Shown here: positions 39,735 to 48,487 of the stretch, piece after piece
How the letters are laid out: each line of letters begins with the position of its first letter
How positions within the stretch are numbered: the first letter of the stretch is position 1
Made by a program: the position numbers and the translations under genes
Notes under the pieces: generated by a model
What the model was told of the DNA's origin: nothing
The model's input: the letters and a program-made list of their open reading frames with translations, nothing else
Database searches by the model: none
NCBI GenBank assembly: GCA_947037125.1
Contig: CAMQTJ010000002.1
Location: 1-64,000 of the forward strand
Origin: an uncultured Holdemania sp.
GTDB lineage: Bacteria > Bacillota_I > Bacilli_A > Erysipelotrichales > Erysipelotrichaceae
Direction: 5' to 3'
Length of the DNA stretch: 64,000 nucleotides

Positions 39735-39780
39735 AAAAAGACTATTTATCAAATGAATATAAAATAAAATAGTCTTTAAT
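39735..39780 (+). terminator. Terminator between MFS 3 and the radical SAM gene
   Basis: AAAAAGACTATTT/AAATAGTCTTT (39735-39747 with 39767-39777). The stem has a long loop and weak T-run on plus; it may serve both convergent genes. Confidence 0.65.
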
Positions 39781-39816
39781 TAATTATGATAATCGATATT
39801 GTTTGTGCTGTATAGT

Positions 39817-40689
39817 TTATAAAATATCGAATAATGATAATTGTTCATTCTTTGTTGGGAATTCACTTAAATAGCTGAAGATTTCTTTTTCACCATAAAG
39901 CATATTGTTTTGCTTGCAAAAATCTTTGACTATTTTATTTAGTATTTTGCTATTAGGTGATCCAATTCCATAATCATGTCGATACCTTTTCATATAAGTT
40001 TCTTTTAATCCTGGGAAATACTTATCTAAATTTTGATAATAGTATTCTCTACTACCATTACGTAACGTTAAACCAATGCCAAAAGTTATTATACCTTTGA
40101 CATTGGCTTTTTGACAATAATCAAGTAGCCCAAGTATATTTTCTGTTGTATCATTAATATATGGAAGGATTGGTGTTAACCAAACAATTGTATCAATCCC
40201 ATTTTCATTGAATATTTTTAATGCTTCAAAACGTTTTTTTGTTGTACATACATTTGGTTCTAATACGCTACATAATTTTTCATCAAAAGTTGTCATAGTC
40301 ATCTGTACTACAAATTTTGTGTCATTGTTAATTTTTTTTATTAAATCTAAATCTCTTAAAACTAAATCCGACTTAGTAATAATAGTTCCACCAAATCCAA
40401 ATTTATAAATGAGTTTTAAAGCATTTCTCGTATATAGTAACTGATTTTCTATGTGCATGTAAGGATCACTCATCGACCCTGTACCAATCATACATTTTTT
40501 ACGTTTACTTAATAATGCTTTTTCTAGTAATTGTAATGAATTAACCTTTACACTAATATCCTCAAAACTGTCACGCATTCCATAACATTCGGAACGGGAA
40601 TCACAATAAATACAACCATGGGTACAACCACGATATATATTCATACCATTACTTTGTGATAAAATACTTTTCGCAATTATTTCATTCAT
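39817..40689 (-). CDS. SPL-type radical SAM protein
   Basis: A 290-residue radical SAM protein of COG1533, the group that includes spore photoproduct lyase (SplB) and many uncharacterised relatives. The iron-sulfur motif is CTHGCIYC (CxxxCxxC, about residues 22-29), preceded by MNIYRGCTHGC as in that family. GTGSMSDPY and the following IITKSDLV also match. It lacks the extra N-terminal part of SplB, and I see no second cluster motif, so true photoproduct lyase activity is doubtful. TTGATCACC precedes the ATG. Alone between MFS 3 and a WYL regulator. Confidence 0.83.
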   Translation of the reverse strand: MNEIIAKSILSQSNGMNIYRGCTHGCIYCDSRSECYGMRDSFEDISVKVNSLQLLEKALLSKRKKCMIGTGSMSDPYMHIENQLLYTRNALKLIYKFGFGGTIITKSDLVLRDLDLIKKINNDTKFVVQMTMTTFDEKLCSVLEPNVCTTKKRFEALKIFNENGIDTIVWLTPILPYINDTTENILGLLDYCQKANVKGIITFGIGLTLRNGSREYYYQNLDKYFPGLKETYMKRYRHDYGIGSPNSKILNKIVKDFCKQNNMLYGEKEIFSYLSEFPTKNEQLSLFDIL

Positions 40690-40984
40690 TTGATCACCAC
40701 CTTTATTTGATTATTTGTTTTGAAGACTATTTATTGCATAACGTATATAAAAATATCATTCTTTAGTTTTATATATATTGTATTAATATCTAATGTTATA
40801 TGACTTAATAGTAGTAAAAATATTTTTATCATTAGTTTTACCATGTTGATTTTGTTTGACAACATACATATATTTTTCTTTAAATATCAAATTTTTTTCA
40901 AAATTAAACAATACAATCAATCATTATTAAACTTATAAATTGTTTCATAAATAATTTTAGCATACATATCCTGACGACAACATG

Positions 40985-41890
40985 TTAAGTTATAAAATGA
41001 TTTTGGATTGTATTAATATACTTGTTTAGTTCATCCACAAGCCATACTGGCTCTAATATTTTTACACTAACCCCAAAACTCATAATATAATTGTATACCC
41101 AATTATCAATAGGAAAATATGCACTTACAATAAAATTACCATCATCATCAATCGTTATATTGCTGGGTGTAAATTCATCATAAACTCTACAAGCCATATT
41201 TTGAGATATTTTAAGTTTTATTTCGGGAAAGTTCAATAATTTATCATCTAATTGATCAATTTGTGGTGGAGTTTCCAAGGTATCATCAAAATAAGAATCA
41301 CATAAAGTTAGTGAGGTTATTCTATTGATTTTAAATGTTCTATAGTCCTGCTTTTTTATACACAATGCTTGTAAATACCAATTCGACTGTTTAAATATTA
41401 GTTTAATTGGTTTTATATAGCGAACTGATGATGCTTCATAAGTGCTTTGATAAGTGATACTAAGAACTTGTTTATCTAAGATACTATTTTTAATCGTATC
41501 AAACTTTTCGTGATCTAACTTGCGTTGCCCCCACCTTGAAAAATCTACTTCAATCCAATCAAGATCTTGTTTCTTAAATAAACTACTAAGTTTGTTTAGT
41601 AATTCTTGTGATTTCATTTCAGTAGCTTTTATACTTTGTAATGCAAAAATCAATTCATTTTGTTCTTTGTCGGTAAGTAATGATTTATCGAATTTATATT
41701 CAGGCATAATTGATATACCACCATTTTTTCCGGAAAGAGCATAAATTGGTATTCCACTATAAGATAGTGTATCAATATCGCGATATATTGTTCTTACTGA
41801 AACCTCAAGTTTTTTCGCAAGTTCAGGTGCTGTTACTATTTTTTTATTTAGTAATATATATAATATTTGAAATAGTCTATCTTGTTTCAT
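40985..41890 (-). CDS. YafY-type HTH and WYL-domain regulator
   Basis: A 301-residue regulator. The N-terminal HTH (APELAKKLEVSVRTIYRDIDTL) is of the DeoR-like HTH_11 type, and the GGISIMPEY motif follows. The WYL domain is visible as the IKPIKLIFKQSNWYLQALC stretch and a C-terminal WCX extension. Start ATG 41890 follows AGAGGTGAATAT; the longer frame start is not supported. A perfect TGACAT-N4-ATGTCA palindrome 38 bases upstream may be an autoregulatory operator. Target genes are not evident. Confidence 0.87.
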   Translation of the reverse strand: MKQDRLFQILYILLNKKIVTAPELAKKLEVSVRTIYRDIDTLSYSGIPIYALSGKNGGISIMPEYKFDKSLLTDKEQNELIFALQSIKATEMKSQELLNKLSSLFKKQDLDWIEVDFSRWGQRKLDHEKFDTIKNSILDKQVLSITYQSTYEASSVRYIKPIKLIFKQSNWYLQALCIKKQDYRTFKINRITSLTLCDSYFDDTLETPPQIDQLDDKLLNFPEIKLKISQNMACRVYDEFTPSNITIDDDGNFIVSAYFPIDNWVYNYIMSFGVSVKILEPVWLVDELNKYINTIQNHFIT

Positions 41891-41927
41891 ATATTCACCT
41901 CTTAAATCTATAATAGCATACAAATAC

Positions 41928-41943
41928 TGACATTAGGATGTCA
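41928..41943. promoter_or_regulatory. Candidate operator of the WYL regulator
   Basis: TGACAT (41928-41933) and ATGTCA (41938-41943) form a perfect palindrome with a 4-base spacer. It lies just upstream of a TATTAT -10 element (41915-41910 on minus), over the -35 region. Confidence 0.55.
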
Positions 41944-42109
41944 TGTTATAAAAAAAAAATAAAATTCACTCATTAAAACGAACTATCAAAATCACTCGTA
42001 ATAAATGCTTTACAAAAAGTCATAATAAAAAAATAAAACTTCATTATAGTTGTTTTAGTAATGCTTAAATTTCACTGATGTACTTAATTCTTGATCGATA
42101 AATCAATAA

Positions 42110-42742
42110 TTAAATTTTATTTACGTCATATGCATAAGCATATCCATTATATTCCATTTCAGGATGAGCAAAATAATCACTATGAATTTGATTGATTCTT
42201 AAAAAGCCATAATGATCATAAAAACCATAATTGCATCCTGCATCAGTTAATAATATAAAATTTTTAACATTATTATTTTTACAGTATTCAATGTAGTTAT
42301 TCATTAATTGTTTTCCAACACCATATCCTCTACAACTTTCGTCAATGAAAAATAGTGACAGTTCCTCATCATACATTTCTTTATCTTTCATTAAAGTTTC
42401 GCCATCTTTTAATAGTATATCTAATACTTTAATAGCATTTAATCTATTTCCAAATTTACCAGTTAAAAGCCCAAATAATGATTTAAAACAAACACTTAAT
42501 ATTTTTTTAGACATTTTCACTTTAGTTGGCGTTGCTATTAATATAGCAACGAGTTGATCTTTTTCATTAGTTAAAAACTCTGAATAACTAACATAAATAT
42601 TACTAAATTCCAAAAATAAACTATAAAAGTATTCTAAATCATAATTACCTTGTAAGCTATTGTGATAAGTCCATGTTTTAGACATCATATCTGCAGCATC
42701 TTTTAAATCTTTTTTATCATAGCCTACTTTATTAGTTATCAT
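42110..42742 (-). CDS. GNAT family N-acetyltransferase 2
   Basis: A 210-residue acetyltransferase. The acetyl-CoA motif is SLFFIDESCRGYGVGKQLM, followed by NFILLTDAGCNYGFYDHYGF. The length and N-terminal half (MMSKTWTYHNSLQGNYDLEYFYSLF) differ from GNAT 1. ATG 42742 follows AAAAGGCG inside the MarR gene end, giving an 11-bp overlap, so the pair is translationally coupled. MarR-GNAT pairs often concern stress or drug response; substrate unknown. Confidence 0.82.
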   Translation of the reverse strand: MITNKVGYDKKDLKDAADMMSKTWTYHNSLQGNYDLEYFYSLFLEFSNIYVSYSEFLTNEKDQLVAILIATPTKVKMSKKILSVCFKSLFGLLTGKFGNRLNAIKVLDILLKDGETLMKDKEMYDEELSLFFIDESCRGYGVGKQLMNNYIEYCKNNNVKNFILLTDAGCNYGFYDHYGFLRINQIHSDYFAHPEMEYNGYAYAYDVNKI

Positions 42743-43160
42743 TATTATTCGCCTTTTCATCATTGATTTCTATATTACAATTTTCATTTTTAAAATGCTT
42801 TAAAAAAATATCCAGCATTTCAAAATAAACTTCTATTTCATGTTGGGAAAACTTAGTTTCAATTTCTTTAGCAGCATTCATTAATGAATTATTGTCTTTT
42901 TCAAATATATTCGCAACTAGGTCTGATACCGATAAGTAATAAACTCTTTTATCGTGTTCACTTTGATTTTTTACTACTAAACAAAGTTTTTCTAATTCGT
43001 TAATTTTTATTGTAACTGAAGATCTTGCTATATTTAGTGAATCTGCTATATAGCTAACTGTACAATTTTGATTATAACTTATTAAATCAAGGTAAAGTAA
43101 ACTGTTATAAGTTATCTTACTATTAATTTTATTACTATTCATCAACTTTAATTCATTCAA
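42732..43160 (-). CDS. MarR-family regulator with broken N terminus
   Basis: A winged-helix MarR regulator: CTVSYIADSLNIARSSVTIKINELEKL recognition region and HDKRVYYLSVS wing, 142 residues from TTG 43160. No ribosome site precedes that TTG. A good site (AAAAAGGAGGGAATT) and ATG lie at 43204 in another frame, opening MDIRTATNRFFKEYG, which looks like a natural MarR N terminus and stops at 43157. The two frames probably belonged together before a small deletion. Translation may now restart at TTG 43160 or ATG 43142. A TTGACG-17-TATATT promoter lies upstream. Confidence 0.75.
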   Translation of the reverse strand: MNELKLMNSNKINSKITYNSLLYLDLISYNQNCTVSYIADSLNIARSSVTIKINELEKLCLVVKNQSEHDKRVYYLSVSDLVANIFEKDNNSLMNAAKEIETKFSQHEIEVYFEMLDIFLKHFKNENCNIEINDEKANNNDN

Positions 43161-43204
43161 CCATATTCTTTAAAAAACCGATTTGTAGCTGTTCTTATAT
43201 CCAT
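43157..43204 (-). other. Detached N-terminal reading frame of the MarR gene
   Basis: Fifteen codons from ATG 43204, with a strong ribosome site, stopping at TGA 43157 that overlaps the TTG start of the MarR frame. Joining the frames gives a continuous MarR-like start. Confidence 0.6.
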
Positions 43205-43233
43205 AATTCCCTCCTTTTTGTTAGGTTAATATA

Positions 43234-43262
43234 AATATAATAGACTAACTATTGTTCGTCAA
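43234..43262 (-). promoter_or_regulatory. Promoter of the MarR-GNAT unit
   Basis: TTGACG (43262-43257) and TATATT (43239-43234) with a 17-base spacer. GTTAG/CTAAC arms around the -10 may be the MarR operator. Confidence 0.65.
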
Positions 43263-43284
43263 TGAATGTAATTTGTTGTTTAAA

Positions 43285-43320
43285 TAAAAAAAGATAGTAA
43301 CAACATAACTGCAGTTACTA
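43285..43320 (-). terminator. Terminator of rqcP
   Basis: TAGTAAC/GTTACTA (43295-43301 with 43314-43320) followed by a T-run on minus. It closes the housekeeping unit just before the accessory block. Confidence 0.75.
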
Positions 43321-43327
43321 ACTTTAT

Positions 43328-43609
43328 TTATTCAGGATTTACTTGTTTAATATTATCAACAAATCCTTCTTGTAATATTTCATACATTAATTTTGACTGT
43401 TCTTTTTTTGTGAACTCTTTAGTTTCTAGTACTCTTACAGACATTAAACGATTTCCAAAAACTATAGTAATTATATCACCATTTTTCACATCATAACTTG
43501 GCTTTACTACTTTATCATTAACTGATATTCTTTCGTTTTCTGCCAACTGTTTAGAAACAACACGTCTTTTAAGAATTCTTGATACTTTTAAATATTTATC
43601 TAAACGCAT
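43328..43609 (-). CDS. rqcP: RqcP (YabO), S4-domain ribosome quality-control factor
   Basis: A 93-residue S4-domain RNA-binding protein of the Hsp15/YabO family. RqcP assists RqcH in adding C-terminal alanine tails to stalled nascent chains on the 50S subunit. MRLDKYLKVSRILKRRVVSKQL and the following INDGDIITI-like GDIITIVFG match the family. ATG 43609 follows GGTGGTGATT, so I rejected the start two codons upstream. In Bacillus yabO directly precedes yabP; here a terminator and 20 kb intervene. Confidence 0.9.
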   Translation of the reverse strand: MRLDKYLKVSRILKRRVVSKQLAENERISVNDKVVKPSYDVKNGDIITIVFGNRLMSVRVLETKEFTKKEQSKLMYEILQEGFVDNIKQVNPE

Positions 43610-43643
43610 AAGCAATCACCACCTATACTTTATTTTACCACAA

Positions 43644-44150
43644 TTATTGTTGACTTAAAATAGTTAATAGTTGAGCAAAACTATTTGTAAGGGCAATTGA
43701 AACATCATTTAGTTCGCTATTACTAAGTAATATAAATGCACCGACAAATTGAGATTCCATAATAACCGGGGATACGTACACTTCTTTAAAGGATAATGCT
43801 TCTTTACTAATGTTTATATTTTCATATTTTTCACTTCGATAGATCTTAACTCTGTTTAAAAATTCATTCGTTAAATCTTTATATTTTAAGAATTCATGAC
43901 CTAATAAATTATCTTCAGTTATAAAAATTGCGAGATTATTTGTGGACTCACCAAGGCAAGAACACATATTTAATATCACTGATTCATCTTCGTTCAATAT
44001 CGAGAATTTTTTCAGTATAATTTCCGAATTATCATTAACGAAAAATTCAATCGAATCCCCTTCTTTTAATTTATAGATTCTTCTTATTTCTTTAGGTATA
44101 ACTAATCTTCCTAAATCATCTAATCTTCTTACAATACCGGTTGCTTTCAT
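43644..44150 (-). CDS. spoVT: Stage V sporulation regulator SpoVT (AbrB type)
   Basis: A 168-residue protein: an AbrB/SpoVT swapped-hairpin DNA-binding domain (MKATGIVRRLDDLGRLVIPKEIR, then LKEGDSIEFF), followed by a GAF-like C-terminal domain (about residues 60-165). SpoVT tunes forespore gene expression in spore formers. ATG 44150 follows AGGAGTACAAAG. Position between mfd and rqcP matches Bacillus, with yabM and yabN missing. Confidence 0.9.
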   Translation of the reverse strand: MKATGIVRRLDDLGRLVIPKEIRRIYKLKEGDSIEFFVNDNSEIILKKFSILNEDESVILNMCSCLGESTNNLAIFITEDNLLGHEFLKYKDLTNEFLNRVKIYRSEKYENINISKEALSFKEVYVSPVIMESQFVGAFILLSNSELNDVSIALTNSFAQLLTILSQQ

Positions 44151-44367
44151 CTTTGTACTCCTATCTTCATTAATAATAGTAGTATTGAACAATATTTGTT
44201 ATTTTATACAATTTTTAGTTAATATAATTGTATAGTACAAAATATATAAACCTCACATATGAAATTAGTTTTTGTATAACTTAATTTAAATTTGATTACA
44301 AAAACAAAAAAACTTATTTAAATATTATTAGAACTTTTATATATATTTTATCTAAAATAGACTAAAT

Positions 44368-44402
44368 AAAAAGTATTAAGTAAACTGCAACCTAATACTT
44401 TT
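44368..44402 (-). terminator. Terminator of mfd
   Basis: AAAAGTATTA-type stem (44369-44378 with 44393-44402) with Ts on the minus strand, 14 bp after the mfd stop. It separates mfd from spoVT. Confidence 0.75.
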
Positions 44403-44415
44403 AAATTAATAATTT

Positions 44416-47400
44416 TTATTTTATGCAATCTTTTGCTGTTAAAATAACTTCTATTGAAACTTTTAATGAATCCTTTGATTTTGGAATTGTTACGATCAAT
44501 CTATTTTGTTTGTATACAATTCTGATATCTTTACTGATTGATGAAAACTTTTCAAATAATTTCATACCATCAATGGTTGAAGAAAACTCTTTTGAAAATA
44601 TAATTTCATTACAATTTTTCAATTCTTTAAAATTTTCTATATCAGTTGAATTGATACATAATTCTAAACGCTTTTTTTCAAACAATAGTTTAACACTACT
44701 AGGAAGTGTCCCGTAATTGTCTAAGACTTCATCATTAAACATTAATAATTCATTATGAGTCGAAATTTTGTCTATTTTTTTGTATAGGTCAATTTTTTCA
44801 TTATCATTACTTGCGAATGTTTTAGGAATATGACCACTAACTTTTAAACTTGGTTTAACTCTTTCAACTTCGACTTCTTTAACTATTCCCTGCTTTTCTA
44901 AAATTGCTTCATGCAAAACTTCAATGTAATAATCAATTCCAACAGTATTGATGAATCCTGATTGTGTTCCACCTAAAATATCACCAGCACCACGAATTGT
45001 AAGGTCTCGCATAGCTATTTTATAGCCACTTCCAAGTTGAGCGAAATCTTTAATCGTTTGAAGTCTTTTAGTTGCAATTTCAGTTAGTTGCTTAAACTTA
45101 GGAACCATTAAATAAGCATAAGCTACTCTTGAGCTACGACCTACCCTACCACGTATTTGGTACAATTGAGACAAACCAAAACGATCCGCATTTTCAATAA
45201 TAATTGTATTGGCATTGGGAATATCAATACCTGTTTCAATGATTGTGGTACAAATTAATATGTCTGAATCCTTGTTACTGAAATTAAGCATTACATCTTC
45301 GATTTCTTCACGATTCATTCTACCGTGACCAACACTTATTTTGGCAGTCGGAATTCTTTCTTGAATAGTTCGTGCGACATTGTATATTTGTTCGATATTG
45401 TTATAAAGATAAAATACTTGTCCTTTTCGTGCCAATTCTTTTTCAATTACGTTTTGGATTAAATTCATATCTTTTTCAATAACATAAGTTTGAACCGGTA
45501 ATCGATTAATCGGCGGAGTATTTAATAATGAACATTGTCTAACACCAATCAAAGACATTTGTAAAGTACGGGGAATAGGTGTTGCGGATAATGATAAAAC
45601 ATCGACACTATTTTTAAATTCTTTAATTTTCTCTTTATGCAATACACCAAATCTTTGTTCTTCATCGATTATTAAAAAACCTAGATCATTGTACTTAATA
45701 TCTTTACTTAATAATCGATGCGTACCTATGATGATATCGATTTTACCCATCTTTAATTCTTCAATAATTAATTTTTGTTTACTTAATGGAACGAAGCGAT
45801 TAAGCATCTCAATTCTTACGGGATAGTTTTCATATCTTTTTTTAAATGTTTTAAAATGTTGCAATGATAGTATTGTAGTTGGACATAAAAAGGCAACTTG
45901 TTTACTTTCTAATACTACTTTAAATGATGCTCTAATTGCGACTTCTGTTTTCCCAAATCCTACATCTCCACATAATAAACGATCCATAGGACGATCGGAT
46001 TGTAAGTCGTTTTTGATATCATTAACGGCACTTATTTGGTCTTGTGTTAGTTCATATTCAAATTCTTTTTCAAATTGCAATTGATAATCGTTATCTTTTT
46101 GATAAGCATGACCGATATTATTCTCCCTATTCGCATATAAATTAACTAATCTTTCTGCTATATCATTAACACTACTTTTTAACTTAGCTTTTGTTTTTTC
46201 CCAATCATTAGTTCCTAGTTTATTTAGTTTTGGTACAACACCATCACCTGAAACAAATTTTCTTATCAAACCAAATTGTTCTAATGGTACTAATAATTCA
46301 TCATTTCCTTTGAATAAGACTTGCATGAAATCACGTTTTGCTCCATTAATTTCTTTGGTTATTATTTGTATATATTGCCCTACTCCAAAGCTTTGGTGAA
46401 CTACATAGTCTTTTCTTTTTAAATCTTGATAGCTATCTAAAGCTTCAGCTTTAGCGAATTTACTTGCATATTTCTTTATTTTATTACTATGATTAAAACA
46501 TTCGAAACTTGTATAAACTATTATATTTTCATCAAGTATTTCAAAACCTTCACTATAAATTTCATTAGTTAAATAAATGTTATTTTCTAATTTTTGTGCT
46601 AATTCTAAGATATTATAAACGATATTTTTTTGATTGAACTCATTAGTTATTAGTTCAATTTCACTATCTTTTAATGATAATATTATACAATTATTTTTAC
46701 TTAATTCATTTAAACTGTCTACTAATAAATTGATTGGTTGATTAAATTTAGAAACTTCTCTAATAAGATTTAAACTATGATGTAATAAATAATCAATATT
46801 TGAATATTTTAAACTATCCATTATTTTATTGTAATCATCAAAAATAGAAAAAACAGATAACGTTTTATTCTCACTTATCATTTCTTGGATATAGGAAACT
46901 GTTTCATCAATGAAATATTTATAGACTTCATCACATTTGTTTTTTGAGGAAACAATAATATCAGCATTATTTAAGTAATCGAAAAGATTGTAACTTTTAT
47001 CAAGTAAGGCTAAATAATGATATAAACTACTATCCATTATTTGTTTATCCATAAATTCAAATTGATTCATTACATTATCATGCAAAAAATCGTATTCACT
47101 TTGATTCAGTGCACTTTTTTTCTTTTCAAGCATTATATTAGCTTTTATTTTAATTTGATCGATTTGTTGTGTACTTAAAAGAATTTCATTCGCAACAATA
47201 ATATCGACCGTTTTAAGTGTTTCTATTGTTCTTTGTGTAGATATATCAAAATAGCGAATACTTTCTATTTCATTATCAAAAAATTCAATTCTTATAGGAT
47301 TTTCATGATTAATAGAAAAGATATCAATAATTCCACCTCTTGTTGCGAAACATAAAGGTTGATCTATGCGATGGACGATTTGATAACCTGCATCAATACA

Positions 47401-47847
47401 TTTATTTTTTAGTTGGTTAATAGTAATAATTTGATCGACGCTTAGTGAAAAAGACCTATTTTTAAATTCAATAGGGTCTATTAGTTTTTTGATAATTGCG
47501 TGGGTATGAGTAATTATAATTCTTGGTTGATTATTTAATAAAGCATTTAAAATATTTACTCTTGTTGCTAACTGTTCTTTATTTGTAGTAATTGCTTCTA
47601 TTCTCATTGATTCTTCAACTATAAATAAATCAGCAGCATCACTTAAATTAGACATGTGATTAAAAAGTAATTGTGCTTGATAAGAATTTTCTTTGATTAT
47701 TAAGATTTGTCTTGGGTTATTCAAATAACTTGTACATATAAGTAAAGCTTCTTCGCAAATATTTGAAATATTTAAATCCCTTTTTTTATTGTTTATTTCA
47801 ACTACTTGTTGACTATCCTTTAATACATTGAAAATTAAGCCATTCAT
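44416..47847 (-). CDS. mfd: Transcription-repair coupling factor Mfd
   Basis: Mfd displaces stalled RNA polymerase and recruits UvrA. The 1143-residue protein has the UvrB-like N-terminal part (ATRGGIIDIFSINHENP), the RNA-polymerase-interacting domain (YVVHQSFGVGQYI, about residue 480), and RecG-type motor motifs: GDVGFGKTEVA, DEEQRFGV, SATPIPRTL and the TRG-region IRGAGDILG. Its start overlaps pth by 4 bases. pth-mfd order is conserved in Bacillota. It points toward oriC. Confidence 0.96.
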   Translation of the reverse strand: MNGLIFNVLKDSQQVVEINNKKRDLNISNICEEALLICTSYLNNPRQILIIKENSYQAQLLFNHMSNLSDAADLFIVEESMRIEAITTNKEQLATRVNILNALLNNQPRIIITHTHAIIKKLIDPIEFKNRSFSLSVDQIITINQLKNKCIDAGYQIVHRIDQPLCFATRGGIIDIFSINHENPIRIEFFDNEIESIRYFDISTQRTIETLKTVDIIVANEILLSTQQIDQIKIKANIMLEKKKSALNQSEYDFLHDNVMNQFEFMDKQIMDSSLYHYLALLDKSYNLFDYLNNADIIVSSKNKCDEVYKYFIDETVSYIQEMISENKTLSVFSIFDDYNKIMDSLKYSNIDYLLHHSLNLIREVSKFNQPINLLVDSLNELSKNNCIILSLKDSEIELITNEFNQKNIVYNILELAQKLENNIYLTNEIYSEGFEILDENIIVYTSFECFNHSNKIKKYASKFAKAEALDSYQDLKRKDYVVHQSFGVGQYIQIITKEINGAKRDFMQVLFKGNDELLVPLEQFGLIRKFVSGDGVVPKLNKLGTNDWEKTKAKLKSSVNDIAERLVNLYANRENNIGHAYQKDNDYQLQFEKEFEYELTQDQISAVNDIKNDLQSDRPMDRLLCGDVGFGKTEVAIRASFKVVLESKQVAFLCPTTILSLQHFKTFKKRYENYPVRIEMLNRFVPLSKQKLIIEELKMGKIDIIIGTHRLLSKDIKYNDLGFLIIDEEQRFGVLHKEKIKEFKNSVDVLSLSATPIPRTLQMSLIGVRQCSLLNTPPINRLPVQTYVIEKDMNLIQNVIEKELARKGQVFYLYNNIEQIYNVARTIQERIPTAKISVGHGRMNREEIEDVMLNFSNKDSDILICTTIIETGIDIPNANTIIIENADRFGLSQLYQIRGRVGRSSRVAYAYLMVPKFKQLTEIATKRLQTIKDFAQLGSGYKIAMRDLTIRGAGDILGGTQSGFINTVGIDYYIEVLHEAILEKQGIVKEVEVERVKPSLKVSGHIPKTFASNDNEKIDLYKKIDKISTHNELLMFNDEVLDNYGTLPSSVKLLFEKKRLELCINSTDIENFKELKNCNEIIFSKEFSSTIDGMKLFEKFSSISKDIRIVYKQNRLIVTIPKSKDSLKVSIEVILTAKDCIK

Positions 47848-48404
47848 CGCTTATTATACCTATTCATTACTAAATCAATATCACTAGTACAAAACAGCTT
47901 ACAAGCACTACAAGAGGTCTCAAAGGCCTTATCCATAGTTTCTTTTTCTTCGGTAGGTATTTTTCCTAGCACATAATCAATTACAGGTATTAATGGATTT
48001 TTTCCAATACCAATTCTGATACGCGCAATGTCTTGTGACTTTAATAAATCAATAATGTTTTTCATGCCTTTTTGTCCACCAGCACTACCATTTTTTCTTA
48101 TTCTTACACTTCCTGATGGTAAATCTAAATCATCATGAATGATGATAATATCATCATTTTCAATTTTATAAAAATTTGCGATAGCCATAACAGCTTCACC
48201 TGATAAATTCATATATGTTAAAGGTTTTACAATTAATACCTTTTCTGTTTTTATATTTGTTGTTGCAATATCAGCATTAAACTTAGAACTATTAAAACTA
48301 CAGTTTAAATTTTGAGCTAAAAGATCAACAACCATAAAACCGACATTGTGACGTGTTTTTGCATATTCATTACCATAATTACCTAAACCTACTATTAATT
48401 TCAT
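47844..48404 (-). CDS. pth: Peptidyl-tRNA hydrolase
   Basis: Pth recycles peptidyl-tRNA dropped from ribosomes. The 186-residue enzyme has GLGNYGNEYAKTRHNVGFM with the catalytic histidine, the PLTYMNLSG motif and the HDDLDLPSG motif with the catalytic aspartate. Start ATG 48404 follows AGAGG; the longer frame start is not needed. Overlaps mfd. Confidence 0.96.
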   Translation of the reverse strand: MKLIVGLGNYGNEYAKTRHNVGFMVVDLLAQNLNCSFNSSKFNADIATTNIKTEKVLIVKPLTYMNLSGEAVMAIANFYKIENDDIIIIHDDLDLPSGSVRIRKNGSAGGQKGMKNIIDLLKSQDIARIRIGIGKNPLIPVIDYVLGKIPTEEKETMDKAFETSCSACKLFCTSDIDLVMNRYNKR

Positions 48405-48457
48405 ATTTTTTACCTCTGTGTTATTCATTCTATCATATTATTGTCTTTTAAATAAAG

Positions 48458-48483
48458 AAAAATACACAATTAAGTGTATTTTT
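48458..48483 (-). terminator. Terminator of the Na/phosphate transporter gene
   Basis: AAAAATACAC/GTGTATTTTT (48458-48467 with 48474-48483) with Ts on minus, beside the gene stop. Confidence 0.85.
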
Positions 48484-48487
48484 GTTT

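Noticed and set aside
43157-43204. Programmed -1 frameshifting at the TTTTTTAAA run in the MarR gene
   Set aside because: The -1 frame meets a TAA directly at the run, so slippage there cannot make the regulator.
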